A DNA stretch of 64,000 nucleotides. Source: Hirudinaria manillensis (lineage: Eukaryota; Annelida; Clitellata; Hirudinida; Hirudinidae). The position numbers and the translations under genes are program-made. The DNA lies in the NCBI GenBank assembly GCA_034509925.1, contig CM067529.1:7851501-7915500 (forward strand), read 5' to 3'. Shown piece by piece: positions 31,205-43,441 of the stretch. The notes beneath the pieces were generated by a model, which was not told the DNA's origin, did not search any database, and saw only the letters and a program-made list of their open reading frames with translations. Within the stretch, counting starts at the first letter, position 1, and every line of letters begins with the position of its first letter.

Positions 31205-31979
31205 TCAGCCATGCATAGAACAAGTTTCACAGCACAATGCTTTTTCCCAATCACAGTGACTTCTCGTGCATCCATATGCAGCATTTCCGTACCGACAATT
31301 ATCTGAAATCATTTGCGTTAATTTTTAGATTATTTTGAGTTCATGAATGATTTGTTTATAATTAACAATTATTTATAGTATTTATAGGTTAATCATTAAA
31401 AAATAAATAAACTCACAATCAACGAAGGAGTTTTTCAGAGGTCTGCACCTCTCACAGCAAATCTCTTCTGCGTAATAGCAATCATGTCGTGTCAGTGAGT
31501 TACACCATTCGACATCATAATTGGCACAACCTATATCTCGAGCAAAAACAAAATTAGAATTCGATAATTAATAATTAATAATTAATAATAATATTAGTTA
31601 ATAATTATTATTATAATTTAATTATATTTAATTTAATTTAATTAATTTATAAATAATTATTATTATAATTATAATTATTATTATTATTATAATTATAATT
31701 ATAATTATTATATTTATATAGGAATAATTGGTGTAATAGGTGTAGGTAGAGATAATAATAATAATAATAATTATTATTATTATTATTATTATTATTATAA
31801 ATATATTAGTGAATATCAAGTATCAATTACATCTAAATATGAATATATTTATTATTGAATAATAATTAAAATCTGATTTCACATAATAACGAAAAGTAAA
31901 AATTGGACTCACAATTTATAAATGTCAAACTAAAAAGAAACAGCAAAAAAGACACGAAGCATTCGTTTCGACAAAACAT
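31205..31979 (-). CDS. Small secreted protein with two six-cysteine (CC-x2-C) modules
   Basis: Three exons, 31979-31913, 31530-31417 and 31302-31205, join in phase (1, 1) and encode 92 aa. Residues 1-23 form a clear hydrophobic signal peptide (FVSFLLFLFSLTF). The mature part is just two modules. The first runs from CANYDVEWC to CCERC and the second from CRYGNAAYGC to CCETC. They have the same spacing, the same phase-1 borders and the same strand as the modules at the tails of metalloproteases A and B next door. It may be a detached tail of a former third protease or a gene in its own right. Function unknown. It is too short and too split to show as a long frame, but the signal peptide, splice sites and cysteines agree. 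Confidence 0.75.
31560..31800. repeat. AAT/ATT-rich low-complexity tract
   Basis: Long runs of AAT, ATT and AATT units lie in the first intron of the small cysteine-module gene. The 63-codon minus-strand frame across it, mostly isoleucine, is an artefact of the repeat. Confidence 0.9.
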
Positions 31980-34800
31980 GCTGCACGCAACCCCTCAAAA
32001 TTCATTTGAAAATTTATTTCACAACGGAGATTTATGTGTTGGTGTACAATCAATTGAATCGAATTGAGTTTGCCCAGTTCGATCCGAACGTGATCAAAGC
32101 TGAAATTATCTTCGTGGTAGAGACTGCTAGGGGGAAAGCCCAACATTTCTTGCGATCAATAAATATTAAAAATCCTTGCTTTAAAAGTTATTTTTAAATT
32201 TATTATTTTTCAAGCCCTAGCAGTAATTGCCGTAAACAACTATAATCCATTAAAACCGTCTGCATGTTCACAAGTATTACATAGTGGGATTGCTGCTTAT
32301 TTTTACAAACTGGCATGTACATTTTGAATTTCCATTACGATTTTTGAAAGAATGGATCACTACTTGTTCTAGTGAATCTAATCTTTTTATTGTAATATGT
32401 CCGTGCTATTATTTTCCAAAATGGAGGATTCAATTTCTGCTTCGAATATTTTTAAACTTTTGAACAATTGAGATCAAACAATTTTTGTTATCATTGAAAG
32501 ACCGCCTTACCGCTCGATAAATGTCGTTTACTTGATAGTTCACGTCGATCTATAATTGTATAAATATTATATATTTATCTATAATTCTATAAATAATATA
32601 TTTTAATACATAATGCTGTTATATTATTACGTTTGCGCTTAAATTAATGACTAAATTAAAGTTTCACAATATTTTTGTGCACTATTCTAACTTTTTTATT
32701 AATTATTTGCGGTGAAAGCCCCAGAAGATTTTAAAAAATCGCATGTAGACGGATTATATATCTACGTTAAAAATATGCTCCATAACTCTGCATAATAAGA
32801 TTTTTGCTCTTTTGGATCTTTGGCTGCTGATCGTGATCATCACATCCGAATTTGTTTTTCACGCACACCGTTATTGAAACCTTCAATATTTCTCAAGTTT
32901 TGTTTATATTTGTGACCAACCCAATTTCATTTTTATAACCGAGAACAATGTTCACTTTGTTCAACTTGATGTGCAAGGGAGCTTTCATTCAGAGGTAAGT
33001 CTTAAGAATAAGAAATTTTCTGAGGCCGTAGAAGACATGGACTCTGAAGTAGGAGATGATATTGAAGAGGAAGAAGATGAGTATTGAGGTATGCAATATA
33101 ATTCAAAATGGCTGGCTCGAACATTGCAGATGACTATTCCGTTTAATAGAATTCGTAAGACTTTGTTTTACACGACTATAATGTTTACATACAAGGTACT
33201 AAGGCAGTTGTAATGCCATTTCGCATAGGGCTTCATTGGTGGGCTCTCCATTGTTGGCGGCGTATTCCAGATTGGAAGGTATTTTCAATCTGAGCACGAC
33301 CGACAGACCAGAGCTACAGAAGCTACAAAAGTAGCCAGATACATTTATGTATTTATAATTTATATATATAATTATAGTTATAATTTACGAACATGTTATC
33401 ACTTTAGTGGTGTAATTAGAAAGTTGTAGATTAGACACGTCACGATTAGTTACGATTAGTATTGAACAGTACAGAATACCTTAAGGTAAATATAAAAAAA
33501 TTATTAGGGGAAAATATGCCCCATAGTGTGTAACTTGTTTTTCATTATAATTTTTATTGGTCCATAATAAAAGAATATGATATTTAACATAAATGACTCA
33601 AAACTGTTTTTAAATTTAACATCAGATTAATGGGGTTAAGCTACTTGGGAATCCGCTTGGGAATCTGGAAAAACCTGTATTGTGCAAGGTTTCGACAGTT
33701 TTGCATCTAATCATATTTACTTTATTCAGGCATATAGTGTGCATATAGTATTATAATATTATTTGAATCTATATGATTTAAATCATACAACTTTATATAT
33801 TACTATATAGGCAGACTCTAATGAACATTTACGATTTATTAAGTCATACGCAATAGGTTTAATAATTTTCGATTCGAAAATCCCTCCTAAAAGAAAAGAA
33901 AAAAGTCATTACCTATCACGCTCGTAGTGTTGGATACTTATGTCTTGAGTATTGGTATTGGTTCTAGTTTCGATACTTGACACCAATTATCATGGGTAAC
34001 TGTTATAGCATATAAGAAAATAAAATTCATTTAAGTAATTCATATTGTTTGAATTAAACTGAGTCAAACATGAATTGAATTGAAATTAGATGCATTTGGC
34101 TTTACTTTAAGCCTAGAGTTTCTGGTATGACAGACAGGTGATGGCAATCGATGAATTGGCCCCATCGTTGAGGTGGATTATCGACCGAAGGTAGATGATT
34201 TTCTCGGGTCCACCTGAAGTTGCATCCGGTTCTCAGGCCGCTTCTGCAGCACTCATGTCATAGCCTTTCTTCTTTCCCAGTATCCAATTCATATTTTATT
34301 TTATTTGACATGATAAAACTTTTTCTAATATTCCAATTACATTCCAATGCCTTGTGAGGAAAACGTCAGTCGATTTGCCGGTGACGTCCTTTGCACCATC
34401 TTCAATTCCTTAAGTTCTGGTATTGGTACTTGAAAATAGGATACAAGTCTGTTATCTACCATAGAAATTCTAAACAATTGTAAAAGCTGATCATGACACT
34501 ACCTTAACTTACTGCAACTTAATATTTTTTGACGGAGGACATCCTGTTGCTATCCACCGTTGGTATTCTGAACCCCTTTGGCGCTCTCCAGCCACCGGCT
34601 GCCCTTTTGCCATTTTACTGCAGTCGATAAACGCCAGATTCTCTCACTAGGAAAGTAGATATTTATGAACATAAATATAGCATCAATGGCCATATGCTTC
34701 AAAGCGTGAATAAAACTTGACATCTCGGAATCATGATGATCCTGTTTGAACTTTGCAGGTCATATCGAAGCCATTACTTAAAAAGGTGCTCCACTCATGA
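31980..34800. other. Gene-poor AT-rich region
   Basis: Mostly AT-rich DNA without conserved coding exons. The frames at 32006-32197 (+) and 31925-32146 (-) show no family motif, and the latter overlaps the first exon of the small secreted protein in another frame. One possible exon is listed separately at 32898-33087. Confidence 0.5.
32898..33087 (+). other. Orphan acidic reading frame, possible terminal exon or pseudogene
   Basis: After a possible splice acceptor (CTCAAG at 32892-32897) a 62-codon frame runs to TGA at 33085-33087. It reads like protein: a hydrophobic and polar start with FIFITENNVHFVQLDVQG, then a strongly acidic end (DDIEEEEDEY). I do not recognise it and found no upstream exon that joins in phase. 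It may be the last exon of an unseen gene or a fragment of a processed copy. Confidence 0.3.
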
Positions 34801-35375
34801 ATGATCAGGACGTCCTTTTCTCTCAGAGACCAGGATGTTCTTAAACTTGCCTTTTGCACTCACGTCAGACCAATTCTGAAGTATGGTTCACCTGCCTTTT
34901 ACCTTCATCACAAATACCTGGTTGACAAAATTGAAAAAAAACCTAAAAAAAAGCTCACTAGCATCTCGTGTATCGCATCCCTACAAGGGTAGACTGAAGC
35001 TTCTCCACTTCCCAACCCGAAAAACCGGCGCCTTCCAGTTGATCTAACATTCTGCTTCAAATTACTAAACGGCTTGGTAGACTCTTCTTAAAAAATCTCC
35101 TGACAGCTCAGCAACATTCACATACAAAAGGTCACGACTTTAAAAATATAGCGAATTTTCTTCGTACATTGTTAAATGTTCATTTTGCAATATGATAAAA
35201 CCTTGGGATTCCCAACCCTTCGAAATTGTGATTTCAGGCATGGCCTCCCGCTATACCGCACTAATAGCCGAACTCGATCTAAATAATTTCTTAACATACA
35301 CCGATTGACTTTGTTAGTTTTTTGCATGTGTTAAACTCGTGTTAATGGCCCTTCACTTTCAAAAATAAAATAAAA
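34801..35375 (+). mobile_element. Decayed LINE fragment (non-LTR reverse transcriptase C-terminal part)
   Basis: The 63-codon frame reads LKLAFCTHVRPILKYGSPAF followed by LVDKIEK, the classic thumb-region pattern of jockey/CR1-type LINEs (VRPxLEYxSPxW, then a LEKVQ-like helix). After a stop, other frames continue with RLKLLHFPT, CFKLLNGLVD and RHGLPLYRTN, all in the expected LINE order. Frameshifts and stops show a dead copy. An A-rich AAAATAAAATAAAA stretch near 35365 may mark its 3' end. Confidence 0.75.
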
Positions 35376-35635
35376 TGACTATAATTTACTTTAAATTTAA
35401 TTCATGATATGTCTTATTAGATCCGAAGGTAAAATTATACGATGGGATTGATCATCGAGCTAAAAAAAATTCATAATGATTGTTATAAGTTAATTATCAT
35501 ATTCTTAAATATCATTGTTATTGTGCAAATATGGACTATCGGCTGGAATTGTTTATTTACGTTTTATTTGCCGGCAGCCTATACTTGTTTGGTTAGGTCG
35601 AGCGGGAAGGCCGTTTTTTTATTTAGGTCGTTACG

Positions 35636-38600
35636 ATGTCGAAGACGGAATCTAGACAATCGGTTGTTTGTTTTACTAATTTAAAGGCATGGGATGTAAA
35701 TCAAATAAAAAAGGACTTGTATCGGGCATGCATGCAATGTAATCTTAGAGGACTGAAGAAAACTGCTGCATGGTTAGAATTTATTTATTATTAGGATTTT
35801 AGTTTTGTAACATTTTCAAAATGGAATTGTTCTTGATGAAAATTAATTATTAACATCTATAAAAACGGGAATTGATGCAATTGTAATAACGATTGCAACA
35901 ATACTGCTTTTTGGTAGTCCATTTTGGAGATAAATTTTACTCATTTACTTGAATTATTGCAATCACATGTTTACACGTTGGGATCTTAAATATTACAATC
36001 ATTGACATAAAGTCAGAATGCCGAACAAGCAGCCACTTGTTTAGTTTAGGCATAAATGCCCACAATTGCTCGAGCCTATCCTTATTGCTAAGAGTCTGGA
36101 TTTGGCACTTTATATCAGGAAAAATATTTATTTGATCAACTGAAGAATATTTAAATCTTTCTGAAAAGGTTCAGATAATGTTGGAAAATGTTGAGTATTT
36201 ATATAATGAAGTGAACTTAATTTTGTAACTTTTACCTAATGTATATTTATTTTTACCAAATTATAACTCAAAGAAAATAAGTTAAATTTATTAAATAATT
36301 TGAATTTTTTTCAAAATATATCTGTACATTTTCATTGAGATGCTTCAAATCACTTTTGTTAGAGCATATAATACATTAATTGGGAATCAGTTAAAAACTA
36401 TTTTTTGAAAGTCTTAAAATGAACCAAGTAATGGCTGAGTGATTTAGAGAAACAGGGTGTTAGAAAAGGCACTCTAGTAACATGAGTTGAGATTAATCCC
36501 AATTCACCAAAAAGTTGTTCAGACATTACCCAAAACTGTCTTATAATTTCAAAATTTCTACCTGAAATGTTTTGATTCATTTTTGGATAACACTAAGCCA
36601 ATTGTGTAAAATTTGATGATTTCAAGTCAAGCACAGATATTGGTTTCTAACTCTTACAAATAACATTTTCTATCCTTTCACTATAATTAAATACATATTT
36701 GACAACACAATTATTACAACACTATTTCATTAGTATAATGCTAGTAATATATTACTATTTACCTACCAACCTTCTGAGATGATCTTAAGCTATATTAATC
36801 AGCTTCTTCAATAGAATCTTAGACTAGTACTCTGATGCAATAAATCCTGATTGATTTCACTATAATACGCAATAAATATTTGTAATTTATCATTACAATA
36901 TTGAAATTTAGGCAGGCAGATTTAGCTTATTCTCTGGATCAAGTGGATGCATCATCATTAATTCAGGATAGCCAAGTAGATTTCTCTATTGCAAGCCCAT
37001 GGAAGGTACCAAGCTGTAACTTTAATAAGGGTGATATGATTTAATGAAGATAATAAAACCAAATTCAAGGTAATGAATGACTTCAATGAGTTTATTTCTG
37101 TAGGATCATCCACAGGAGTTTGACAGATATTTAATAGCTAAAAACTATTTCGATAATGAGGAATTTGATAGAGCAGCTTATTTCACAAACCATTGCAAAA
37201 GTCCAGTGGCTTCCTTCCTCCGAAATTACTCCATCTATTTATCTGGAGAGCAAAAGAAGGTGGACAACGAGGTGCCACCGTCATGTTAGTTGATGAGTTG
37301 AATTGGGTAACTTAATAGCTAGATTAATATAAACTGGAATTGGCAATGATTTTTTATGGTTTTGATATTGTCTTTGTTTATTCTACATTTGTGGTTATTT
37401 TAGTCTTTAAAATTGCCTTGGCTATCCAAGGATTCAAAGTGAATGGAGTCATATTCAGTTAAAATATTTTTGAAAAGGTAATTTTTGTGCTAAACAGCTT
37501 CTGATGGCAAATGGGATAATCATTTGAAACAGCTACACTCAAGTCTCTCTAAGGATTATAAGAACAATCAACTTGATGCATATGGACTGTATTTGTAAGA
37601 ATATGCATCATTTAATCATGCTGGGTACCTATGAAAGCATTTATGCTTATCTTCTACACACAGATTTGGAGTCGTTCTAAAAAAATTGGAAATAAGGGAA
37701 TCAGCTATAGAGAAGTTTGTTGAGTGCATTAATTTGGAACCACTTCACTGGGGTGCTTGGTTGGAATTGTCAGGATTGATCAGTGGCAAACAAATGGTCT
37801 TTTATCTCGACATTTTAGAAATTCTTGAAGATTCATCGTCTACTTTTGTTTTTATCTCATCAGCTTCAGACTTTGGCACTGCCAGAAAATCATTGGATGT
37901 ACACATTTTTTGCTGCCCATTTCTTTCTGGAGATTCAACATACAGAACAAGCTCTGGAATGCTATAGAGCTTTGTCTGAAACATTTTTCTCAAGAAGTAC
38001 TTATGTTATATCTCAGCTAGCTTTGGCCCATCACAATCTTAGAGGTCTGTTAATTAAAATTTATTACAATTTTTGTTTGAATGAGTATATTAATCTCTGA
38101 AGGTGTTTTATTTATAATAAATATTTTTGCAAATGTAGATGTTGATTATGCCATACAGTCATTCGAAAAGATCCAACAAATGGACCCCTACCGATTGGAA
38201 AACATGGACTTATATTCGAACCTATTGTATATCAGAGTGAGTCTCAGTGTTTTTTCAATATATTTTAACTGATACTCAGCCTTTCTGTAGTCGCATTATT
38301 AAGAGAGTGAAATTAGATATATTTTTGTACACATTTCACTTGTAAACGCAATGGCAATATAAGGTATTTATTGAACAACTTTGTGGTGTTGTGTGAAGAA
38401 TTAATCAATGACTTTCTCTTAAAAAAAAAATGACACCCACTCCATCCTAATGTTCACTCCTTTCTGCAGTGGTATTTTTGTAAAGTGTTTTAACTAATTC
38501 ATTTTTAAGTCACGGAAATTAAAATGTTATTTAGGGACTTGTTTATTTACAGTTTGTATGCAATGATATACTTACTTTATAATCAATAAAGAATACCTAT

Positions 38601-40216
38601 GAAACAAAGTCAAAATGTAATGATATAGCGTCGATATCAGATGTTAAGAGATGTTTTGTTACTAGCATGAATGCAACATTTGAATCTAGCATGCTTAATT
38701 ACATTTTTACATATTCATATAACTGAATCTCTCTTCTGGCATTCCCCTTGTGTCATTCTTGCATGTCAAGCTTGTTTTTCTTGACATCTCTTAACATTTT
38801 GACACATTATTTGGCCATTTTAATAATAAATCTCATTTCAAATTCTCAGATAAAAATAATGACTATGTAATTATTATTAATAATATAGAACATGTTTTAT
38901 TGAAGTTAATAAGTGAGTTTTATATTATCATTTGAATAAATTAGACTATAACAAATAGGAAATGAAAGCTGAGCTGGCTTACTTAGCCCACCATTGCAAT
39001 GAAGTTGACAGATTCAGATCTGAGACCTGCTGTGTTATAGGTACCATTTGGCCATTTGCTCTTTTATGCTTGGAAAAACTGTGGTAAACAGAGAATTACT
39101 TTTACAGGTAATTACTATAGCTTGAGGCATCAACATGAAAAGGCAGTGCTGTACTTTGAAAGGGCTGTAAAATTAGACCCAACTTACATATCAGCCTGGA
39201 CCCTCATGGGGCATGAATATATGGAACTCAAATCTACATCTGCAGCTATCCATGCCTATCGACAGGCTATTGGTTCGTTTCAATGTATTATCATTTAGGA
39301 TGAAATTTTAAAGATTTAATCAAACATCCTGAAGATGTCACCCGAAGGGACTACAGAGCATGGTATGGACTCGGACAGACCTATGAAATTCTCAAAATGC
39401 CCTACTTTGCTGCTTATTACTATCAACAGGCTCATCTCCTCAGGTTGATCAGTTTTAAGTTAATCTCTTGAGTCTCTGATAGATTCATTTATTGACTTAT
39501 TCATTTTAGGCCTAATGATTCCCGTATGGCTGTTGCTCTGGGGGAAGCATATGACAATCTTGGCAAACTTCAGGAGGCAAAGCGTTGCTATTGGAAAGCC
39601 AAATCTCTAGGAGACATAGAAGGAGTAGCTCTCCTTAAATTAGCCAGGCAAGCCTTGAATCAAGATCCTACATAAATTTTAACTTTGATAAAACTGATTG
39701 TTAAGTTGTTTATTATAGATTGTATGAGAGATTACATGAACATAAACATGCTGCAGGAGCATATACTGCTTACATCAATGAAACATCACAAGTCAGTTAC
39801 ATTCAATCTGTTGCATATTGTACTTGATATTGTTATATAGTATACTTGTCATACATATAATATACTTGTACCATTATATAATTTCATCTCAGGTAAGAAA
39901 AGAGGGTCAGGGTCAAGCATACAAGTTTCTGGCCAACTACCATCTCACAAACAATAACCTTGAGGAAGCTATGTATGCAGCTCAAAAGTGCATTAACTTT
40001 CCTGAGGTAATGAATTATACAATTTTTTTCTTAGCAATTCCTAGCATTAACAAAAGATGCTTTATTTCTTAGGTGAAAGAGGAAGGTAAATCACTGCTGA
40101 GACAAATATCTGATTTAAGGGCATCTAAACTTGAAGGGAGTTCAAACAAAGAATTACATTTGGCTCCATTCCTGCCAGCAAATGCTTCTCCAATGTCACT
40201 CACATATACTCCATAA
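35636..40216 (+). CDS. CDC23: Anaphase-promoting complex subunit 8 (CDC23)
   Basis: Fourteen exons: 35636-35772, 36912-37005, 37104-37284, 37498-37594, 37664-37796, 37864-38044, 38139-38236, 38959-39040, 39108-39272, 39335-39443, 39510-39647, 39719-39791, 39893-40006, 40073-40216. They join in phase to 581 aa, close to the human 597. Recognisable stretches include [63 protein letters not shown] and [14 protein letters not shown], which are tetratricopeptide helices of CDC23. The tail [11 protein letters not shown] matches the family C terminus. The product is a scaffold subunit of the APC/C ubiquitin ligase acting in nucleus and cytoplasm at mitosis. The intron after 39647 uses a GC donor, and the intron 37797-37863 is only 67 bases. 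Confidence 0.95.
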
Positions 40217-40663
40217 CTTCCTACAGCAGAATAAAATAAATAATTTGAAGACAGTTCATTGATCTTTTCAGTGTACAATGCCAAGCTAATGTCTACTGAA
40301 AGCAAATCAATACAAATTATCACCAAAAACCTGCTTTATTGAGTAAAAGACAATATTTTGCATATAAATTGCATTTCAGCTCTCTAATACCTGCAAATCT
40401 AATTTGAAAGAAATGCTCACAGGCTCATGTTTATTTGATTTTTATTTCTTTTGAGTGATCAAATTGCGTAGAAATTATTGGCAGACATTTTGTGATGGAC
40501 TGGGTAATAGGTGCACACATTCAGGAATGTGGTCTATTAATCTAAATTAGGAAACTTCTGTAACTCAATATCATTCAATTTCTAGGATGAGTTATGAATT
40601 TATTTAGTAATTTTTGTAACTGAAAAATATAATATGAGAAGCTATTTACATAATAGATGTCCA
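40217..40663. other. Convergent 3' flanks of CDC23 and BLOC1S6
   Basis: 447 bases lie between two converging stop codons. They hold the CDC23 polyadenylation signal (40230-40235) and no coding exon. Confidence 0.7.
40230..40235 (+). terminator. CDC23 polyadenylation signal AATAAA
   Basis: AATAAA stands 14 bases after the CDC23 stop codon, with a second AATAAA-like word just beyond. If the first is used the 3' untranslated region would be only about 30 to 40 bases. Confidence 0.5.
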
Positions 40664-41908
40664 TTAATTTTGTGAAATGTTAATTTTAGCAATTATTTTC
40701 TTGTCCATCTCCAGTTCAGCAGCCCTTCTTGATTCTTGGTCAAGATGATGTTTCATTTGAAGTTGTGATAATTGCAAAGACCGCACCTGATAAAAAGATT
40801 ATTCAAAATGTTAGTTCCAGTAATTTGAGCCTGATGACTAACAAGGTGGTCAAATGAAGACCCTTTGCCCAAAATTGAAGTAAGGTACACCTTAAGCATC
40901 TTGGTCTTTTCTGCAAGTCCTGACATTTCATGTCTTATAGAAATTAGCTTTGAATGGTAAATCTTTGCTTTGTCCATCTTAAGAACCAGACAATTAATAA
41001 ATCATTAGTTAGTTGTTTTATTGTCTTTGGAAAACAACCAGTTAGAATACTCAACTAATTTCCATACTTCATCCATAGTAGGATTATCAGTAAACTTCAG
41101 ATTTTCCTGTTGTATTGTCTCAACAAGCACATTCTGAGTCTGTCTTAAGTGGAATGTTGAAATTTAGGGGTTTGAATTTACAAATATTTTTCATTTGTGC
41201 TGCTATGACATACAAAATGCTGGAGAGCAGAAGTCTACTGTTTTCTCTATCATCCTCAATGGTGTCCAAAATACCACAAGTCAACTTCTTAGCAGTTGGG
41301 TCATCTGAAATGAAATGGTTAACAAATTGGAAGTGATGATTTGTCAGTGGCATAGTTAGGAATTTAAAGTTGTTACATGAGGCATACAACAATACTTGTC
41401 ACTCAATAATGCCCATAATAAAATTAGTGCTGTGTAGTCCACAATATATAAAACATGCAAACAGATTTGCAGAAATGTTAAGAAGTGTGATAACAGGGAT
41501 GTAAACTTCCCCATGCTTATACATTGGCTATAAGAATGTAATACGCTTATTACAATGCTTATGATCCCATGAATTCGTAAAAATTATGGGCTCCACTCAA
41601 ACAGGAGAAAATTTATATTAAGAAGGAGGCTACTTATGTTGGAGAAATAAGTTAAAAATCAAATTAATGGGGTTTTGTTCCAATTTGTTCAGAAGTTAAT
41701 ATGTGCGCCTTTGTAAACTCAAAAAGTCAAGAATAATAAGTGAATACTATTTTTTAAAGGAATGGTTTGCATGTTTCTGTTTTGGTTCAACAGTAGCTAT
41801 GGTTGATGGGCCATACTATTTAAACTAAACCACTTACGAACCTAAATTGATATATTTAGGCGACGATTCTTGTACATCGGTACAGACGCCATCTTGTTCG
41901 CATGCCAT
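40664..41908 (-). CDS. BLOC1S6: BLOC-1 complex subunit 6 (pallidin)
   Basis: Five exons: 41908-41842, 41304-41214, 41143-41068, 40977-40891, 40786-40664, joining in phase to 147 aa (human 172). The strongest match is exon 4, AKIYHSKLISIRHEM and LAEKTKMLK, corresponding to the pallidin stretch with AKHYHAKLVNIRKEM. The preceding TQNVLVETIQQENLKF and the lysine- and glutamate-rich C-terminal coiled coil also fit. Pallidin is a coiled-coil subunit of BLOC-1, which sorts cargo from endosomes to lysosome-related organelles and binds syntaxin and snapin partners. The exon 1 donor was set to GTTCGT because the nearby GTAAGT would put a stop in frame. Confidence 0.85.
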
Positions 41909-42127
41909 AATGTCCCAAATCCTAACTAATTATGTTCGATCGATGTTAAGCTCAACGTAAACAGAATGGGTCATATGTTAAAAAACAAATATAAGCCAAG
42001 ATTAAAAGTTTTAATAAAATTACTGAATTATTTGTATATCACCAAGATAATTTATAAGCACTCTGGCAAATTTTAAAAACGATCTGATTTAAATAAATCA
42101 TTATAGTCCTTTTTCCTATTTAGGGAG

Positions 42128-42166
42128 GGCCCATGATCTGCAACAGACAGGATGCCTCCATCACCA
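42128..42166. repeat. 39-bp direct repeat, left copy
   Basis: It matches 42924-42962 at 38 of 39 positions, 796 bases apart, starting GGCCCATGATCTGC. The two copies flank the GC-richer block. Confidence 0.85.
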
Positions 42167-42923
42167 AGAAAGGGTCAAACACATCCAAAATTTTCGAAAC
42201 GAAAATAAAAAATGTAATTTCTTCTTAACCATTGGAGAAGCCATTATCACAATCTCAAACTGCGAGTTAGCTAGAGCAAATAGTCCATATACTATAGAAT
42301 ATTCTTGCAGTCGAAGCCTCACATAAAGTCACCCAATATTTTAAATTTAATCTCTGAGCTAATGCATTGTTTAAACGCTCCACGCGGGTACGTGGCGCAG
42401 TACTTATTTTTTGACCTGGTATGGGTATTTTCCCTTTGTGAGTCTCTTGTAACGAAACATAATTATAATGTGCTTAGCAACGAGGACGTTATCACACACC
42501 CCTATTTTTTCCAATGCACTACTAATCACATCGACCTGTATATCTGGCCGGGCTCATTCTGCTCCACGAGCATCCACATCATCAATGTCGCCCGCCCCTA
42601 CTTTGCGTCCCTCATTTCTTTTGAGGTCAGGAAGGCAATCATCATGGCCCTGATCTTTTCCAAGACCTGCCAAGGTAACTCAACACTAGTGGGATCCCCT
42701 TCCTGTCACCTCAAGCAGCTGTAGAGGGTTATCAACATGGCAGCCAAGCTCATCTTCATCAAGAGGAAGTGCAACCATCAACTACAAGATTGCTGTTCTT
42801 CAAATCCTTCCTGGCCATGCACCATCTTACCTGTCACTCATCTGCATTGTGCATCTCAAGGGTGGAAGTGGCTTTAGGTCCGTATTCAGAGGCTGCCCAC
42901 ATTTGAATAGCCTTACGCTTGGT

Positions 42924-42962
42924 GGCCCATGATCTGCAACAGACAGGATGCCTCCGTCACCA
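42924..42962. repeat. 39-bp direct repeat, right copy
   Basis: Partner of 42128-42166, with a single A/G difference near the 3' end. The sequence continues differently on both sides. Confidence 0.85.
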
Positions 42963-43441
42963 ATTCTGACCCACCCAGCTTCCACACCACTCCAAAGACC
43001 ATTCTCTTCAGGGAGTCATCCCCAAATCATTCAGTGACCTTGAAGTCCACCTCGGACATGCGACATTTAAAATAACCAAATGATTGTTATTATTATAATT
43101 TTAATAGTTTATTTTCAATCTGGTTATATCTTTCTAAATCGAATGCAGCTCACTTTTATAGCTCGTGCCTAAACTTGTACAGCCTTCACTCTAAAGGATC
43201 CACTTAAATTGTGATTTAAAAACCAAGATGTACAAATGTGTGACACAGTGATATACAAACCCAGTTTTAACAATAGATTCCTATAGCTCTAGCAATAATA
43301 AACCATTTGCTTAGGAAAAACTCAACAATATTTTCAAAATTAAATATTAAAATACAAAGAGAACATAACTAAAAATTTCAATCAAAAGGTGAAAAGAAAT
43401 ATCTGCAGTATAGTTAGTAGCAACTTTATCATATGTTAAAA

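Larger units (their letters stand above)
41909..43441. other. Region between BLOC1S6 and PAXX with a GC-richer block
   Basis: No gene recognised. From about 42370 to 43075 the base composition is richer in C and G than the flanks. Frames of 139 codons (42305-42724, +) and shorter ones look protein-like but match nothing I know and break off without splice sites. On the minus strand, pieces such as LKRMVFGVVWKLGGSELV also look protein-like. A 39-base direct repeat brackets most of the block. It may be a decayed processed copy or mobile element. Confidence 0.35.

Noticed and set aside
31628..31819. A 63-codon isoleucine-rich minus-strand frame
   Set aside because: It is the translation of the AAT/ATT tract.
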